Under the pieces are notes generated by a model. It saw nothing but the letters and a program-made list of their open reading frames with translations, was not told the DNA's origin and did not search any database. Position numbers and translations under genes: made by a program. Below, one piece after another: positions 1 through 11,695 of a stretch of DNA of 64,000 bases. Position 1 is the stretch's first letter. Each line of letters starts with the position of its first letter. This DNA is from Limnanthes douglasii subsp. nivea (Eukaryota > Streptophyta > Magnoliopsida > Brassicales > Limnanthaceae): contig JAUPFV010000002.1 of assembly GCA_036936605.1 (NCBI GenBank), forward strand, positions 197,307,273 to 197,371,272, read 5' to 3'.

Positions 1-16
1 ACCATAAAATTCTTAC

Positions 17-784
17 CGTTGAAATTAACTGTGTTGGAGCTGCTTGGAGGGACATAGGGCCCTGCAAACTCGTCTCTGGGCAGCCCAAGAAAATATTCAC
101 CAAGTCCACCCAGACCGGTGATGTCCATTTCATCTAAGTTGAGCTCTCCCCTCTCAACTTCATCTGTAGTAAACTCCCTTTGAATCTCTCCTTGCAAGTC
201 CCTTGGGATCTCTTCAGCCAATGTTGGGTCAGTAGGGAAAGAGGGCTCCGGGTCCCGGAGAGAAACTTCATCTCCTTGGGAAGACTTCTTCTTCTTGGCC
301 TCCTTGTCAGCGCTCTCACTTGTTTGCTTGCGAGTCCTCTTAGAGGCCCTTGTAGGCTTAGGGAGGTTCACTTCCTGCTTCTCGCTCTCCTGTTCCACCA
401 CCTGTAGAAGGGCTGCATCAATCTGAGCCTGTGCCAGTCCTTCTGTGTCTGTTGGGGCCTCCTTCTCATCGTCACCTGCTACCCTCTTGCCTTTCTTCTT
501 CTTGCCCTTCATTTTACTTGGGGCTTTGGCCCGGGCAGGAAGGAAGAGAGTCCCATCCAGTTCGTGAGACCTTCTCAGCACGATGTCTTCATCAGGTTGG
601 GTGGAGAACTCCTCCCAAGTTAGGTCTCTTCGACCTGTGGTATTCCACAGATGAGACCTTGCTAATTTCCCAGCAGTGAAGGCTTTATGGAACCGGTTCT
701 CCCAGTTCTCTGCGGCCCAAGCGTTGATTTTGCCACAGGTGACCTGTCCGGCCTTCAAGCAGTCTCCGAACTCCTTTGGCAGCT
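17..784 (-). CDS. Ty3 element A antisense accessory ORF, exon 2
   Basis: Second exon of the accessory gene, joined to exon 1 by an 83-bp intron (785-867) with GTAAGC donor and TTATCAG acceptor. The frame set by the splice stays open for all 256 codons here. It begins LPKEFGDCLKAGQVTCGKIN and continues with NAWAAENWENRFHKAF, which matches LDAWAEKEWNNGFHTTF in element C. After that it becomes strongly charged: a lysine cluster (MKGKKKKGKR), alternating acidic and basic stretches suggesting a nuclear, partly disordered tail, then a Gly/Leu motif (GLGGLGEYFLGL). Just before the window edge a second donor appears (AACG|GTAAGA, intron from 16 down), so more exons probably lie to the left. The segment is clearly GC-richer than the flanking DNA and well preserved, suggesting recent insertion. 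No ATG-initiated reading would reveal this exon; it is supported by splice signals and by comparison with element C. Confidence 0.65.
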
Positions 785-867
785 CTGATAAAACAAAAGA
801 GAAACTAATTAGCATAAACTTAAAAGAAAAGAGAAATTAGAACAGAGACTTAAGATGGGAAGCTTAC

Positions 868-2224
868 GGTCACTCCTCCATCTACTCCTAAGGAGGCTTG
901 GATTCTCTCAGGTCTTAATTTTCTTGCCATTCTCCCATGAGCCACTGACAAATAAGAATTGGCTCCTCCATTTGCTCTCCGACTCCAGGAGATCATCAAC
1001 AGCTTTAAGATCGTTCCCCATGTTGAAATGGTAGAAGGGGAATTGATGATGTTTGCACAGGTTGGCCACAGCTGCAAACTCTTCCATAGGAAGAGGGATT
1101 CCAAATAACCTAGACGCCATAATACATGACATCAAGGTGAACCAACCATTGGGGCTTAACTGTGATGGGCAGAGTTTGACCAAGTGAAAATAGCGCACTA
1201 TCTCCGGGTCCAGTGGGAACCTGAGTCCCCAATTGAATAGCTCCGTGAAGAAGACTATCTCATTCCTTTTGCAATCCATCGGGGTCTCCGGATCGATGGG
1301 AATCCTTATCTTTACGTTCTCAGGGATCCCCCACTTTGTGCGCAATCTACCCAGATCTGAAGTATGGATGAACGCGTACTTGGGTTTCAACAAAGCCAAA
1401 AGATACTTGAACTCCACTTTATGAAAGCATGGCCCCACTCTCCCTTCAAGGCTCTCCGGCAGGTCCGGACGCCTCAGATACAAGTCCTCTTTGCCCTTCT
1501 TGGCAACAACGATAGCAGTTTCAGCCTGTCCGGAGGACTCGGACTCAAATCTAACCTCTTCAGTGGAGTCCTCCATCCTCTCCTCCATAATCGTTGGGGG
1601 AGCTTCAGTAGAAATAGTCCGGGGAGGATTGAGGCTTGGCAGAGCTGATCCTCCGGACTGTTGGCTGTCCGTATTTACTCGGCTTCTCACCTCATTTTGA
1701 GTTTCTGAGGTAGAAGATTCCTTGGGGGGTAGTGAGCTGCTGGCTTCTAGTCCTGACAGCCTCTCCCGGGGAGCCCTTATAGTTTCCCCAGACCCTGATA
1801 CACTATCTTTTGCCCCCGATTTCGAGGGTGTGTTTTTAAAAGAAAGCCCTTTGACCAACCGACTTGGCCTTTTCATGATCAGCTTGTCCGGGGAATGGTC
1901 AGAGTCAGACCCCATAGCAATGAAAGAAGATTTTTTCCTAACACTTGTGACAGTAACTCCCGGTTCAACAGCAGGGATCGACTCCTGAACTGAGGAGCCA
2001 GATACTATGGGGGAGAGCGTTGATTGAAAAAGCCTTTTTGGCTTGGTACCTTTAGAAGAAGATGAGCCTCTGTCAGATTCTTCGATTGAAGGGGCTGGTT
2101 TCTCAACAGGCGACGATGGTAGCCCTGCTGCAAGCCTTTTTTCCTTCTCAACTCTTTGAGCTTTCTCCAATTCCGAGAGATTAAGCCAGCCGCCCTTGAT
2201 CAATGTTGTTCTTGCTGTAAACAT
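868..2224 (-). CDS. Ty3 element A antisense accessory ORF, exon 1 (putative gypsy-type transposon domain)
   Basis: Exon 1 of an accessory protein carried antisense to the pol of a plant Ty3/gypsy element. It starts at the ATG ending at 2224. Residues 1-250 are low-complexity and Ser/Pro/Glu-rich. From about 260 comes a globular part with LLALLKPKYAFIHTSDLGRL, FNWGLRFPLDPEIVRYF, LCPSQLSPNGWFTLMSCI and FPFYHFNMGND. This is the plant family usually annotated as putative gypsy-type transposon (Transposase_28-like); its biochemical role is unknown. An in-frame TGA at 908-910 ends the continuous frame after 438 codons, but the frame reopens as ENPSLLRSRWRSD and runs to a good splice donor at 867-866 (C|GTAAGC). 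Element C has a matching VNPSKLNLVWRSN just before its donor, so the TGA looks like a late lesion. Pol would lie to the left, outside the window. Family assignment is good; function is not known. Confidence 0.75.
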
Positions 2225-2328
2225 AAACAGCCAAGAAAGTTTTGAAGATTCTAGAGAGATAAAGCTCTGAGTAAAAATGGCAGAGTGAAATTTGAAAGAG
2301 ATAATGAGATAGTGAAAAGTGAATTAGA

Positions 2329-2336
2329 ATTTATAG
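2329..2336 (-). promoter_or_regulatory. TATA box of antisense accessory gene A
   Basis: CTATAAAT on the minus strand, about 105 bp before the accessory ATG. Elements B and C have TATAAATA about 150 bp before their own accessory starts, which supports a dedicated antisense promoter. Confidence 0.5.
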
Positions 2337-2355
2337 TAAAAGTGAAAAAAGGAGT

Positions 2356-3090
2356 TGATTCCTAGGAGAATCCGAAAAGTTGGGCAATGATTAGAAAACG
2401 GCGCTGATGTCATTAATGGAATTTAAAAGAGGTAACTTGTTCGAGAAAGTGGTGCGAAGTTCAAGGTGAAAAAACGGCTAAAGTGACCAATCAGAGAATG
2501 ACACGTGTCCCATTAACTCTGGCAAAAACCGTTTAGAATTCGTAATGTTCGGTCTGTCCGGGTTTATCCACAACTCTCTCCGGATTGAAAAAACCACTTC
2601 CTATAATCGGACTGTTTTTCAGTTCTTTGACAAGGACACTTGTTCAAACATCTAAAAAAGGGGCTCCTGATGAGTCCGAATTCAGAATACTCCCCGGAAG
2701 GGAAGATCAGTGTAATTCTCTCCGAACTCCGGACAGAACTTTTGACCGGACAGATCACTTCGAACCAATGTGAGCCTAAGGTTGTTCGAACTATGACAAA
2801 AGTACTAAAAAACCTAAACACTTCTTGACTAAGCTACCTGTCCTCCTGCTTAGAACTCATGGGTCTTTAAACATGACCCGGGTCCGTTAAACTTGACCCG
2901 AAAGCCCATAAGGGCCCAAATTTCATACTATAAATACCCAACCACCAGTATTAACTATGGGTAAGAAAAATTAACTGCTGCCAAGCTGCTTAATTCCCTC
3001 ACACCACCTTGAAACACCCTCACACCACCTTGAAACACCCTTACACCGCCTTAAAACTTCACTTGAAATTACTTGCCTACCCCTAGGCCA
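2356..3090 (+). repeat. Probable 3' LTR of Ty3 element A
   Basis: The segment starts TGATTCCTAGG just after a purine run (AAAAAAGGAG, a plausible polypurine tract) and ends CCCTAGGCCA. It has a + strand TATA box (CTATAAATACCC, about 2930) followed by an R-like region. It shares ordered blocks with the LTR of element B: ACGGCTAA, ACACGTGT, and TATAAATACC followed by CAACCA. The 5' partner is outside the window, so the ends are inferred and no target-site duplication can be checked. Confidence 0.5.
2996..3057 (+). repeat. 21-bp tandem repeat, three copies
   Basis: Three head-to-tail copies of a 21-bp unit reading CCCTCACACCACCTTGAAAC plus A lie downstream of the LTR TATA box, in the R/U5-like part of LTR A. 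The first two are identical; the third has four changes and is one base shorter. Confidence 0.85.
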
Positions 3091-3685
3091 TTTTTATCCA
3101 CACCAATTATATTATATCTTTTAAACTGTTATTTAATTTTATTATCGTATAAGATGTAAATATTTTGTTTTATTATTTTTGTGTTGAAAAATAAGACCAA
3201 ATTTTTTTAGACATTAAGAAGACAAAAAGAGAAGAAGTAAAAAATTAGAAAGAATAAAAAAATATATCCTCATTTGTAAAAGATATATTTAGTAAGATTA
3301 GACCTCATAAAATTTTACTTCTAATTATTTTAGTACCTAAGAAAAATAGGCTTATTGAATTGTTCATCCAGCTTCGTCTTCCATTACTAAACCATACCTC
3401 AAATAGAGTTTTATTCCACGGCAACGCCCAAACTCTACAAAAACGTGACCAACTGAACAGGCAAACTGCCCAAACAACCTGCAACGCACACAAAAGTGAA
3501 CAAAGCAGAAACTACACCAGCCATCAAACTGGACAATCTCTACCAAATTGTATTAACTACCGCAGACACGAAGAAACTGCACCAAACTGCTAAAATTCCA
3601 TACGACACTGCACCAAATTACATGAGAACCAAACTATTATTATCATTATTGTCAGTAACATGAGTAGAAACCAAAAGTACTTGAA
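3091..3685. other. Spacer between Ty3 elements A and B
   Basis: About 600 bp with no recognisable gene. The left half is AT-rich; the right half (3350-3650) has more balanced composition but no convincing coding frame or motif. Confidence 0.4.
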
Positions 3686-4270
3686 TGTTTTACCTAGGGC
3701 ATGATTAAGGGCTAGTAAAAGTAGCTATTTTAAGGATTAGGCACAAGTACCTAGAGAAAACGGCTAATGGGGCCAATTACTTTTTGACACGTGTAAAAGA
3801 GAACTGATTATAAAGTCGCTACCTTTGAGATGTTCGGTTGACTTTTCAAATTCACTTCGAAGGAAAATCAGATATTATCTATCATGGTTAGCTCTTCCAA
3901 AGATGTTTTGAAAAAGTTAAGAGGCTTATATGTTCATATCGGATATTTACAAGGGTGTAATATAGTATTTCTATTTTTATCTGAAGGGGCAGGTCAAACA
4001 TAATGAATAAAACTTAAGTAGAACTATGACTCAGCTGTTTGCCTAGCACCTTAGTTTTTGGGCTTGGGGACTCATGTGATTGACCTGAATATAAGATCTG
4101 ACCTGCATGACCCATGGATCATAGAAAAAGTATAAATACCCCAACCAACAACATTAAATGGGTTGGATTTTTTTAAAAAATATTAAATACAAATATACAT
4201 CTCATTTCTCTCACTACTCTCCATAAAAACACTTAATATCAACCAGCTAAAAGAGCTTCCTTCATTTACC
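3686..4270 (+). repeat. Degenerate 5' LTR of Ty3 element B
   Basis: The segment begins TGTTTTACCTAGGG and contains the same block order as LTR A: ACGGCTAATGGGGCCAATTA, ACACGTGT near 3790, and GTATAAATACCCCAACCAAC near 4130. A pol remnant follows on the same strand, which fits a 5' LTR. Ends are approximate. Confidence 0.5.
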
Positions 4271-4299
4271 ATGAACCAAAATTTTCCTTTATCATTGAG

Positions 4300-4470
4300 T
4301 CTTTAGCTCATCGATTATAACGTTATAACAATCGATGATTGTTAGCTCATCGATTTCAAATAACTTTAGCTCATCGATTTGAAGAGTCTTCTAAGTAACA
4401 ATCGATGATTATTACTTAGAAGAGTTAGCTCTTCTAAGTAAACCTAGTTATCTTAGAAGAGCTAACTCTT
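4300..4470. repeat. Hairpin and ATCGAT-repeat cluster in leader of element B
   Basis: Two perfect stem-loops lie side by side: 12-bp arms at 4387-4398 and 4412-4423, and 18-bp arms at 4421-4438 and 4452-4469, each with a 13-nt loop. Upstream, TTAGCTCATCGATT occurs three times, and its inverse AATCGATGATT occurs at about 4330 and in the first loop. The cluster lies between LTR B and the first pol remnants. Confidence 0.85.
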
Positions 4471-4479
4471 CATGTAACT

Positions 4480-7440
4480 TTGGGCAGGTAAGAGTTCAGA
4501 AAAAAGGTATAATGTTTTTATGATGGTAGATGCACCATTATGTTTTAACGTTATATTAGGATGGTATTGGCTTCATTAGAAGCATGATGTAGTTTTTAAT
4601 TTCAAAAAAAATTGCGAGATACTATATAAATGGAAAAATGATCGTGAGAAGAAGAAACCATAATATCATGTCATTCGAAGCATAACACCCATAAAAGAAC
4701 GAGGTTTTTTTAAGAATTGGATGACCCGAGAATGATCTCGAATGGTGTAGTCAGAGACAAGTTCTTAAAATGTAGTAATTAAAAAATGAAAGACCTTAAA
4801 TATCGGTCAAGATATCCTCACCGATCTCAGGTGTAAAAAAAATTCATTTTTTGGAAAAGAACTTAGATATGTTTGCATCAAGTACACATGATGTAACATG
4901 AATCCCAATAGAAGTAAATTACCATCAGTTGTTTATGAATAGTAACTTTGGGCCTATCATACAAAATAAAATATCTTAATCCCAACAAGAAACAGAGGCC
5001 AATGGTTAATAAGTAGATAGACTAATTGCGTTGGATACATACAAGAGTCCTATTATCCAATGTGAATAGCTAATCATCTATTGGTCAATAATAAGAAAGA
5101 CACGTGGAGGATGTGTGTAGACTTCACGAACTTAAATACAAAATGTCTGAATGACCATTTCCCACGATCAAAAAATGACCAGCTTGTAGATGCAACAGTC
5201 GAAAACAAAATACTATTGTTTATGGATGCATTCGTAAGATATAATCAAATACAAAAACATGAAAAGAGGACCATGAACATATAACCTTCATTAACAAAAA
5301 TGACTACACTTCTATTGAGTGACTCCCTTCGGATTGAAAAATGCTCGAGAAACCTACCAAAGGCTATTGAGTAAGATTTTTGCAAATCAATTTGGCCAAA
5401 ATGTATAAGCCTTCATTGATGACATATTGATAATAATATTTCATGAAGAAGATCACCTAGCAGACTTATCTTACCTATTTGGTAACCTCGCACGAGTAAA
5501 TCTTAAGCTGAATCCCAAAAGATGGTGAACATGGGTGTATGAGTCAGATCCAACATAACTTGTTATTTTGGCAGCAATAGAACCACCAAAGGATGTCGAA
5601 AACGTCCAAAACCTAACAAAAAGTCTAGTAACACTTAACAGATATTTGTCAAGATCCTTAGACGAGTGTCATTGATACTTCCACCCTAACAAGTGGTAAA
5701 GAATTCAACAATATAAATAGGTTTTTTATTTATCCTGAAATATTAACCAAGCCTCGATGAGGAGAAATCTTGTCTTATACCTTATAGTATTAGACTATGC
5801 AGTCAGCACAACACTGATTGGGGAGGAAAGACGAGACTCTAAAGAAATCTATTATGTAATTAAATATGTATTACCAACTAAAACAAGATATTTACAATTA
5901 ATACTTTAGCATTAGTAGTTGCGGCTAGGAAAATTAGTCCATACTTTCAAGCACACACTATAATAGTTTCATTCTCTTTAAGAACCGTGCTGTAAAAAAA
6001 CCTAATGTGTCAGAAATACTGACTAAATGGTCATTGGAATTAGGTAATTGTGATATCCACTTTGAGTTGAGAACCATAATAAAAGCCCAAGAAGTGCATA
6101 CTTTTTAATAGAGTTTTAGTTCCGGAGACTCATATCTCTGGATGATGGTTTAGAAGATACTTAGAGAGTTAGAAATGATGGAGGAATAAATAACCAAAGA
6201 TAAAGAGCAAGAGTTCAGTTTACATCTCTGACACATAATATTCTAAACCAGTTCATCAAGTTCGTATTTCCAGTATCGAATAATAGAGTTGAGTACGAAT
6301 CCGTAATTGCAGGACTTCAGCTTGCAAAGATATGTGGAGAAAAAAATTACAACTCATAACCGACTCTCAACTAGTTGAAAACTAGGTATCATGTCAGGTC
6401 AGAGCTAAAAAAATAGGATATAATTCAAGTACTTTATAGACTTATAATGGTAAATTGCTCAGTTTGAACATATGGAATTCAAATAATTCTTGAGAACCAA
6501 GAACTCTGAAATTGATGCACTTGCATCTCCGACATGTACATCTTCGGTACCATGAATACTTATTTAGAAAAAAACATTTTATTACATTAGCCAACCATTT
6601 CCTATTGGCGTTGACGTCCATAAATATAACAAAAATAAAAGGTGAATAATAAGTATAAGAATTACATGATGAATAAGGAAACATTTACCGTGGATAGAAA
6701 GAACGTTACCGAAGAATTGTTCTTTTGAGCTACTATTGGCCAATTATAATAGAGGACACAAATAAAAAAGTAAAGAAGATCGACACATGCTAGCAATTAG
6801 AAAACTTCATACAAGTCTCAATATTACTATTGAAAACAATAACCGAAACAATCTCATTTACAAGATGGGGCTTGGATATTATGGGACCGTTTCCGCTAGC
6901 ATCAAGAGGAAGAAAGTACATAATAGTTTATATAGATTAATTCTCAAAGTAGGTAACCATTGCAGAACATGACGACTATAAAGGTAATATATTTTTTAAA
7001 AATAAACATATGTGACATGTATGGATTTCCAAGAAGGTATGAGAATGAGCTGATGGAATCTGGCAGAAGTTCCTAAAAGAAATATTGTGGTCATCGTACC
7101 AAACCACACCAAAGTAATGCACAAGCCCCAAGAACAAAAATAAGTGTAATTGAAGAAAGAAAATTTAAAATACATCTTTTGTTAGAGCCTTACATGCATT
7201 AGTAAGGAATTGGAATAATTCCAAACTGCGGTTCAAGAATTTTGAGCCATTAGATAAAGTGTTAAAAATATGTTTCCTTCATACCAAAGAAATAAATCTT
7301 AGCAAATTCGCTCAAAATTGGGAGGATTCATTCGTAGTCAAAGAAAGTAACTTCATAAACCTACAAACAATTAGATGGAGATGGAAATCAAGCTCAACAT
7401 TCCTATAATATAGAGCTTTTAAAGTTCTATCACAGTCACT
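4480..7440 (+). pseudogene. Ty3/gypsy pol remnant, element B
   Basis: Heavily mutated polyprotein in the usual Ty3 order. The protease end near 4510-4580 reads FMMVDAPLCFNVILGWYWL. Reverse transcriptase around 5081-5284 reads WRMCVDFTNLNTKCLNDHFP and later LLFMDAFVRYNQIQ. RNase H near 6290-6340 reads EYESVIAGLQLAKICG. The integrase end near 7210-7400 reads FKNFEPLDKVLK, then QNWEDSFVVKE, then NFINLQT. Frames are broken by many stops and indels, so nothing functional can be made. The tract lies between LTR B and the antisense accessory remnant, the same plan as element C. The RNase H motif and presence of the antisense gene suggest the Tat/Retand side of plant Ty3 elements, which is inference. 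Confidence 0.8.
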
Positions 7441-8150
7441 AAGACTAAAATATTGTAATTTAGTACTCTTGTAAAATATATTCATTAAATCATGATGATG
7501 TACTCTTTCTTCCCTCGGTGGCGCGAGAATATTTTAAGGAGGCATTTGACATAAAAATATTTCTTATTTCTTATTTGAGAATAAACGATAAGTTAAACAC
7601 CAAAGGCTAATAGGCCGAAGAACAGAATTCCTTCAGGAAAATATAAGGCTTATAAAAATCCTACTATAAGTCGCAGACAACAAATAATAAGTCCTTAAAT
7701 AATAAAGTTATCCACCAGGGACACTCAGCTTTTATAAATTTTACAAATAGTATGTCTCGAATGATAAAATTCAATCTTTGTATAGTAAAATGCTCCATCA
7801 TGAGTATTAGGCTTCTCAAACCCTATAACAACAATAAGTATCGGATGATCAAGAATCACTCCTTAGATAAAAGTTGTAGTTGTTTAAAAACAAAATAAAA
7901 AGAGGAAAAATCCTAACATGATTCATGCACCCTAACCATGCCTGGAAAATTCTAGAATACGACAAGAAAAGAACATAAGTGTTCGTTAACTAAGTCTCGG
8001 CCTATTATAACTGATCAGTCAATAAAATAAAATATAAAAAGAGTACTCACAACAACAAGAGAGTTTTAGTACAATAATTATAACAAAATGTTTTCAGCAT
8101 TTACAAAAAACAAAAAAAAGCAAAAAATAAAGTTTGAAAATCTTTCTCAT
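7440..8150. other. Non-coding stretch between pol and accessory remnant of element B
   Basis: AT-rich sequence with no motif I can place. By position it corresponds to the gap between integrase and the end of the accessory gene in element C. Confidence 0.4.
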
Positions 8151-11100
8151 AAGGAATAATATTTCGGTCTGAAACCAGTTAACTTGAACATCACTACTCC
8201 TACCAACATCTTTCTTGAAACCGCTTTAGTATAAGGCTTCCGATCTGTTAGACTCATGTGATAAATACCAAAATCCCCTTAAATCAAGCTCGGGATACTC
8301 GTGGTGAAAATCCTTAACTAATTGTGACCGAACATCCATAACAATGTCTTGGATGGCGGCAAATATCCATTGTTGGTAAGAAGTATCATCGTACATCCGA
8401 GCATGGCTTTCATTAATTAAAAGGTCTGTATAGAATTCAACAGATCCAACAACCTTGTCTTTGTAATTCTGGCTTTGGTCTTGGTATCAATAAGTTCTTT
8501 GTCAACAGAGTACGAATCATCCTCAATGGCAACACGTGCAGAGTCAGAGGCACTCAAATTCTCTTTACAGGTTATCAAAACTTCACTTTGAATAAAATTC
8601 ACATTCTTCAAATACTTACCAAACTAGTAGATAGCTGAAAGAGTTTCATTAGTGTGCAACATGGAATTACCCACCTGAGACAACACAAACGACTTGTTAT
8701 TTACCTTGTCAGCATGGGATTACAGTTTGAGGTTCAACAACATTTCCTTCTCTCTGTAAGCTTCAATCTCATATTTTAACTACTTTTCAATCTCAATCGA
8801 ATCCTCAAGATTATATTTAACGTCATGGTATCGTTCTATAGGTTCAAAAACACCATCAAGAAGTACCGAAAAGATCATAATGTAAGCTATAGGATGAGAA
8901 TTATCTTGATAAAGCATGGTTAAGCCATTGAAGATAACTTAAGATAAAAGGTGACACAAAAATATATATGATACGTTTCCAAGCTACATCATAAAATAGA
9001 ATATCGCACATAAGAAAATAATATAAGACAATGTCATTTTACCTAAATTCCAAAATTTAATTTCCTTTTAACAAGGTCTACGAGAGAGATGGATGTAAAG
9101 TGTCTTATGACTGACTAGCGTAGCAACCTAAATCATAATCTTAGGAATTTATTCCAAAAAAATAGAGGATCTTGAAGTGGCAAATTACGACTGAAGAAGT
9201 ACACAAAAGGGACAAACTACCATTTTGGTCCAAATTCATAGTAGTTAAAGCATCTGAATATTTGCTCAATATGGGAGAAAAAAATTCAGCAGAAAGTATG
9301 GGTAATCCATCTTCGGTATTCTTGGAAGAGGAATTATCACCAATAATAAAAGGTACTGGCAGAACATCTTTTCCAATCTTGGAAGAATTTTCATCATGAA
9401 TAACATAAGGTTCTATATTTTCCAAAGGGTCAATATGATCATCGGTGATAACAACCACATCTTCTTCCAATATGATTTCTTGATCAACAAGTTCAACCAC
9501 CAAACTAATGATTGATTTAGTAGGATCAACAATTATCATACCGGCTGCTTTAGAAACTTTAGTCCTATTTTTTTTATCAAAGAGAAAAGTGAGATATGTG
9601 GATGAGGACCTTGAAACATTAGGAAGACCTTTCTTTTTTATGTTAAAGTTGGAAGTGACGGAATGCATCACGGTCTTGTTTGAGGGTTGTTTTAGCATCA
9701 GATATTGTTTTCCTAAAATAAAGATTTAACATAAACTTTAGTAGATCTTCTACATCTTCTTCAACCGAGGGACAATTGACCTAAAAATACTACAAGATAA
9801 TGGTCCATGAAATGAACCTTCAACAATACTTGTCTCCACAATTATCTCTACAAGAGTAGAAGAAGATGTATGAATCTTAGAAAACTTCTCCTCTTGGTTA
9901 TGAGAGCTAGAAGTATTTCACTTTCACCTTTAACACTTAATTAAATGGTATTAATAATTTGAGAGAAGTGTTACTTCTGGCCGAGGTCTTTTGTCATCTT
10001 CGGGCTATTTCATCTTTTTTTGTCTCTTCGATAGTATTAAGAGTACGTTATTTTCTATTATTAAAGTAAAAAGTGCTCACCATAATTTATTTATAACCTC
10101 CTTAAACATTGACTTCAGCCTGTTAAGAGGCAACAATCATCTTATCCAAGCCTTGGTCATTGGTTTTGTTGCACAATCCTATTTTGGAATAATTTCAAAC
10201 AACCTTATCTTCGTCATGATTCTTCTCGATGGCCCTTTTCTTCATGGATTATTTTTCAACATCATATTTCAAAGGAGACGACTCTTAAACATAATCTTCT
10301 TTATGGTAAGCACAAACAGAAAACCATCCTTGTACAATGATGTTGGACCATAACTTATTGTGAACAGACTATTCAGGCACCAGCACTGAGGATTAAGAGT
10401 AAGAAAAATTTGGCAGCTTCCTCCATCAAAACAACGTGCTTTTGGCGCATATCTTATGTATTTAGGCCATTAAATGACAATTCGAAATAGAAAAAGAAAA
10501 TGTTACAAATGAAATTTAAAACTAAAAAAGATAAGACGGCTAAAAATTCATAGACTCATGCTCGGGAGCCCAATTTCGGCTAAGATGAGCATGTGCTCAT
10601 CCATACTTGGTCTCTTAGTTATTGAGGATAATTTTTTTTTACCTTTTCATACTTTATTTTAAGTTAGAAATTCAGTAATGATCTTGGATAATTATTCAAA
10701 TAAAAAATAGAAGAACAGATTGATCGTTCAAACATAAACCTTGTAAACAGTGATGAACTCACTCGTCTAGAAGCGCTGATGAACGCTCCTTGATAAAATT
10801 ATAACTGACATGAGAATACTTCAAGAATGTGGAACAAGTTGGCTTGGGAAAATATTGTTCACTTTGAAGAATTTAATAAGGTCTACAACAAAAGGGAGCC
10901 AAATTCCATGATTGAGACTGTAGTTGAAGAAAATCACTTCATCGTCGGCGGTATCAAAAGGATTTCCCCCATTTATAAGAAACCTAACTTTTATATAGCG
11001 TGGAATCGCCCAATCAACAATATTTTTTGGAACGTTTATCTTCGGTCAGATACTAATATGGATGATCATGGAAGCTCTTCTTCTAAATTTCATTCAAGGG

Positions 11101-11401
11101 TTTATAGCTCGCCTTTAGGACTTCTCGGTGAGCATCAGGGTCATCTTGATTGCTACTTCATGGAGTTATAAGAAGCAGACCTTCCAATCTAGAAGAGGGC
11201 AAGTTGAAAAGAGATAGAACCACAACCTTAAACATTTTCTCCATTTTAACTATAATTTTATTTTATTTTAGTTTTGGAGAGCGAATTGGGTGTGAAACCT
11301 CATAAATATATTTTCCACCAAAATAATCAACTCCAAAAGAACTGTTATTTTTTATTATTCAGACTATCAAAAGCCTCACTATATTCTTCTGTTCGACCCA
11401 T
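8150..11401 (-). pseudogene. Antisense accessory ORF remnant of Ty3 element B
   Basis: Decayed version of the accessory gene of element A. A likely start ATG lies at 11399-11401. The diagnostic part is at 10.76-11.0 kb, where translation gives DDEVIFFNYSLNHGIWLPF, then LIKFFKV and IFPSQLVP. These align with NEIVFFTELFNWGLRFPLDP, VRYFHLV and LCPSQLSP of element A. A longer open piece at 9141-9698 (185 codons) is rich in Asp, Glu, Ser and Ile and corresponds to the charged C-terminal half. Another piece at 8417-8611 looks like a helical or coiled segment. There are many stops, and frames change between these pieces. Plus-strand ORFs in the same region are shadows. A matching 3' LTR to the right was not recognised. 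Confidence 0.65.
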
Positions 11402-11543
11402 CTATTAGAGAAGTTGGAAGTTTGTTGTAAAAAATATAACAAATTTTTAACCGGTTCAAAAAATATAAAGATTGGATAAAGAAGAAAAAGTAGTAATTGA
11501 GTGAGAAAACAAATAAAATAAATTAAAAGAAGAATGATTTTGG

Positions 11544-11551
11544 TATTTATA
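11544..11551 (-). promoter_or_regulatory. TATA box of antisense accessory gene B
   Basis: TATAAATA on the minus strand, inside the palindrome GGTATTTATACC, about 150 bp before the probable accessory start at 11401. The position matches that in element C. Confidence 0.45.
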
Positions 11552-11695
11552 CCTAACGGTTTGATTCAAATAAAATCATCGATCTTTTACATTATGATGC
11601 TCTAATTGATTTTCAAGATGAATGGCTTGGATTTAAATATGTTTGGAGGGTTAGGATTGCAAAAGATGAAAAGGGTGCACAGTCATGCTTAAAAG

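Noticed and set aside
180..1988. Plus-strand ORFs of 60-94 codons at the left edge
   Set aside because: They are the reverse strand of the accessory gene of element A and carry no domain.
9991..10353. Plus-strand ORF of 120 codons, Phe/Ile-rich, resembling a membrane protein
   Set aside because: It lies opposite the decayed accessory gene of element B; hydrophobicity arises from its Lys/Asn-rich antisense. No family motif.
10827..11171. Plus-strand ORF of 114 codons
   Set aside because: The minus strand of the same bases matches the conserved accessory domain, so the plus-strand frame is a shadow.
11552..11695. 3' LTR of element B
   Set aside because: None of the shared LTR blocks (ACGGCTAA, ACACGTGT, TATAAATACCC on +) occur between 11.2 and 11.7 kb.
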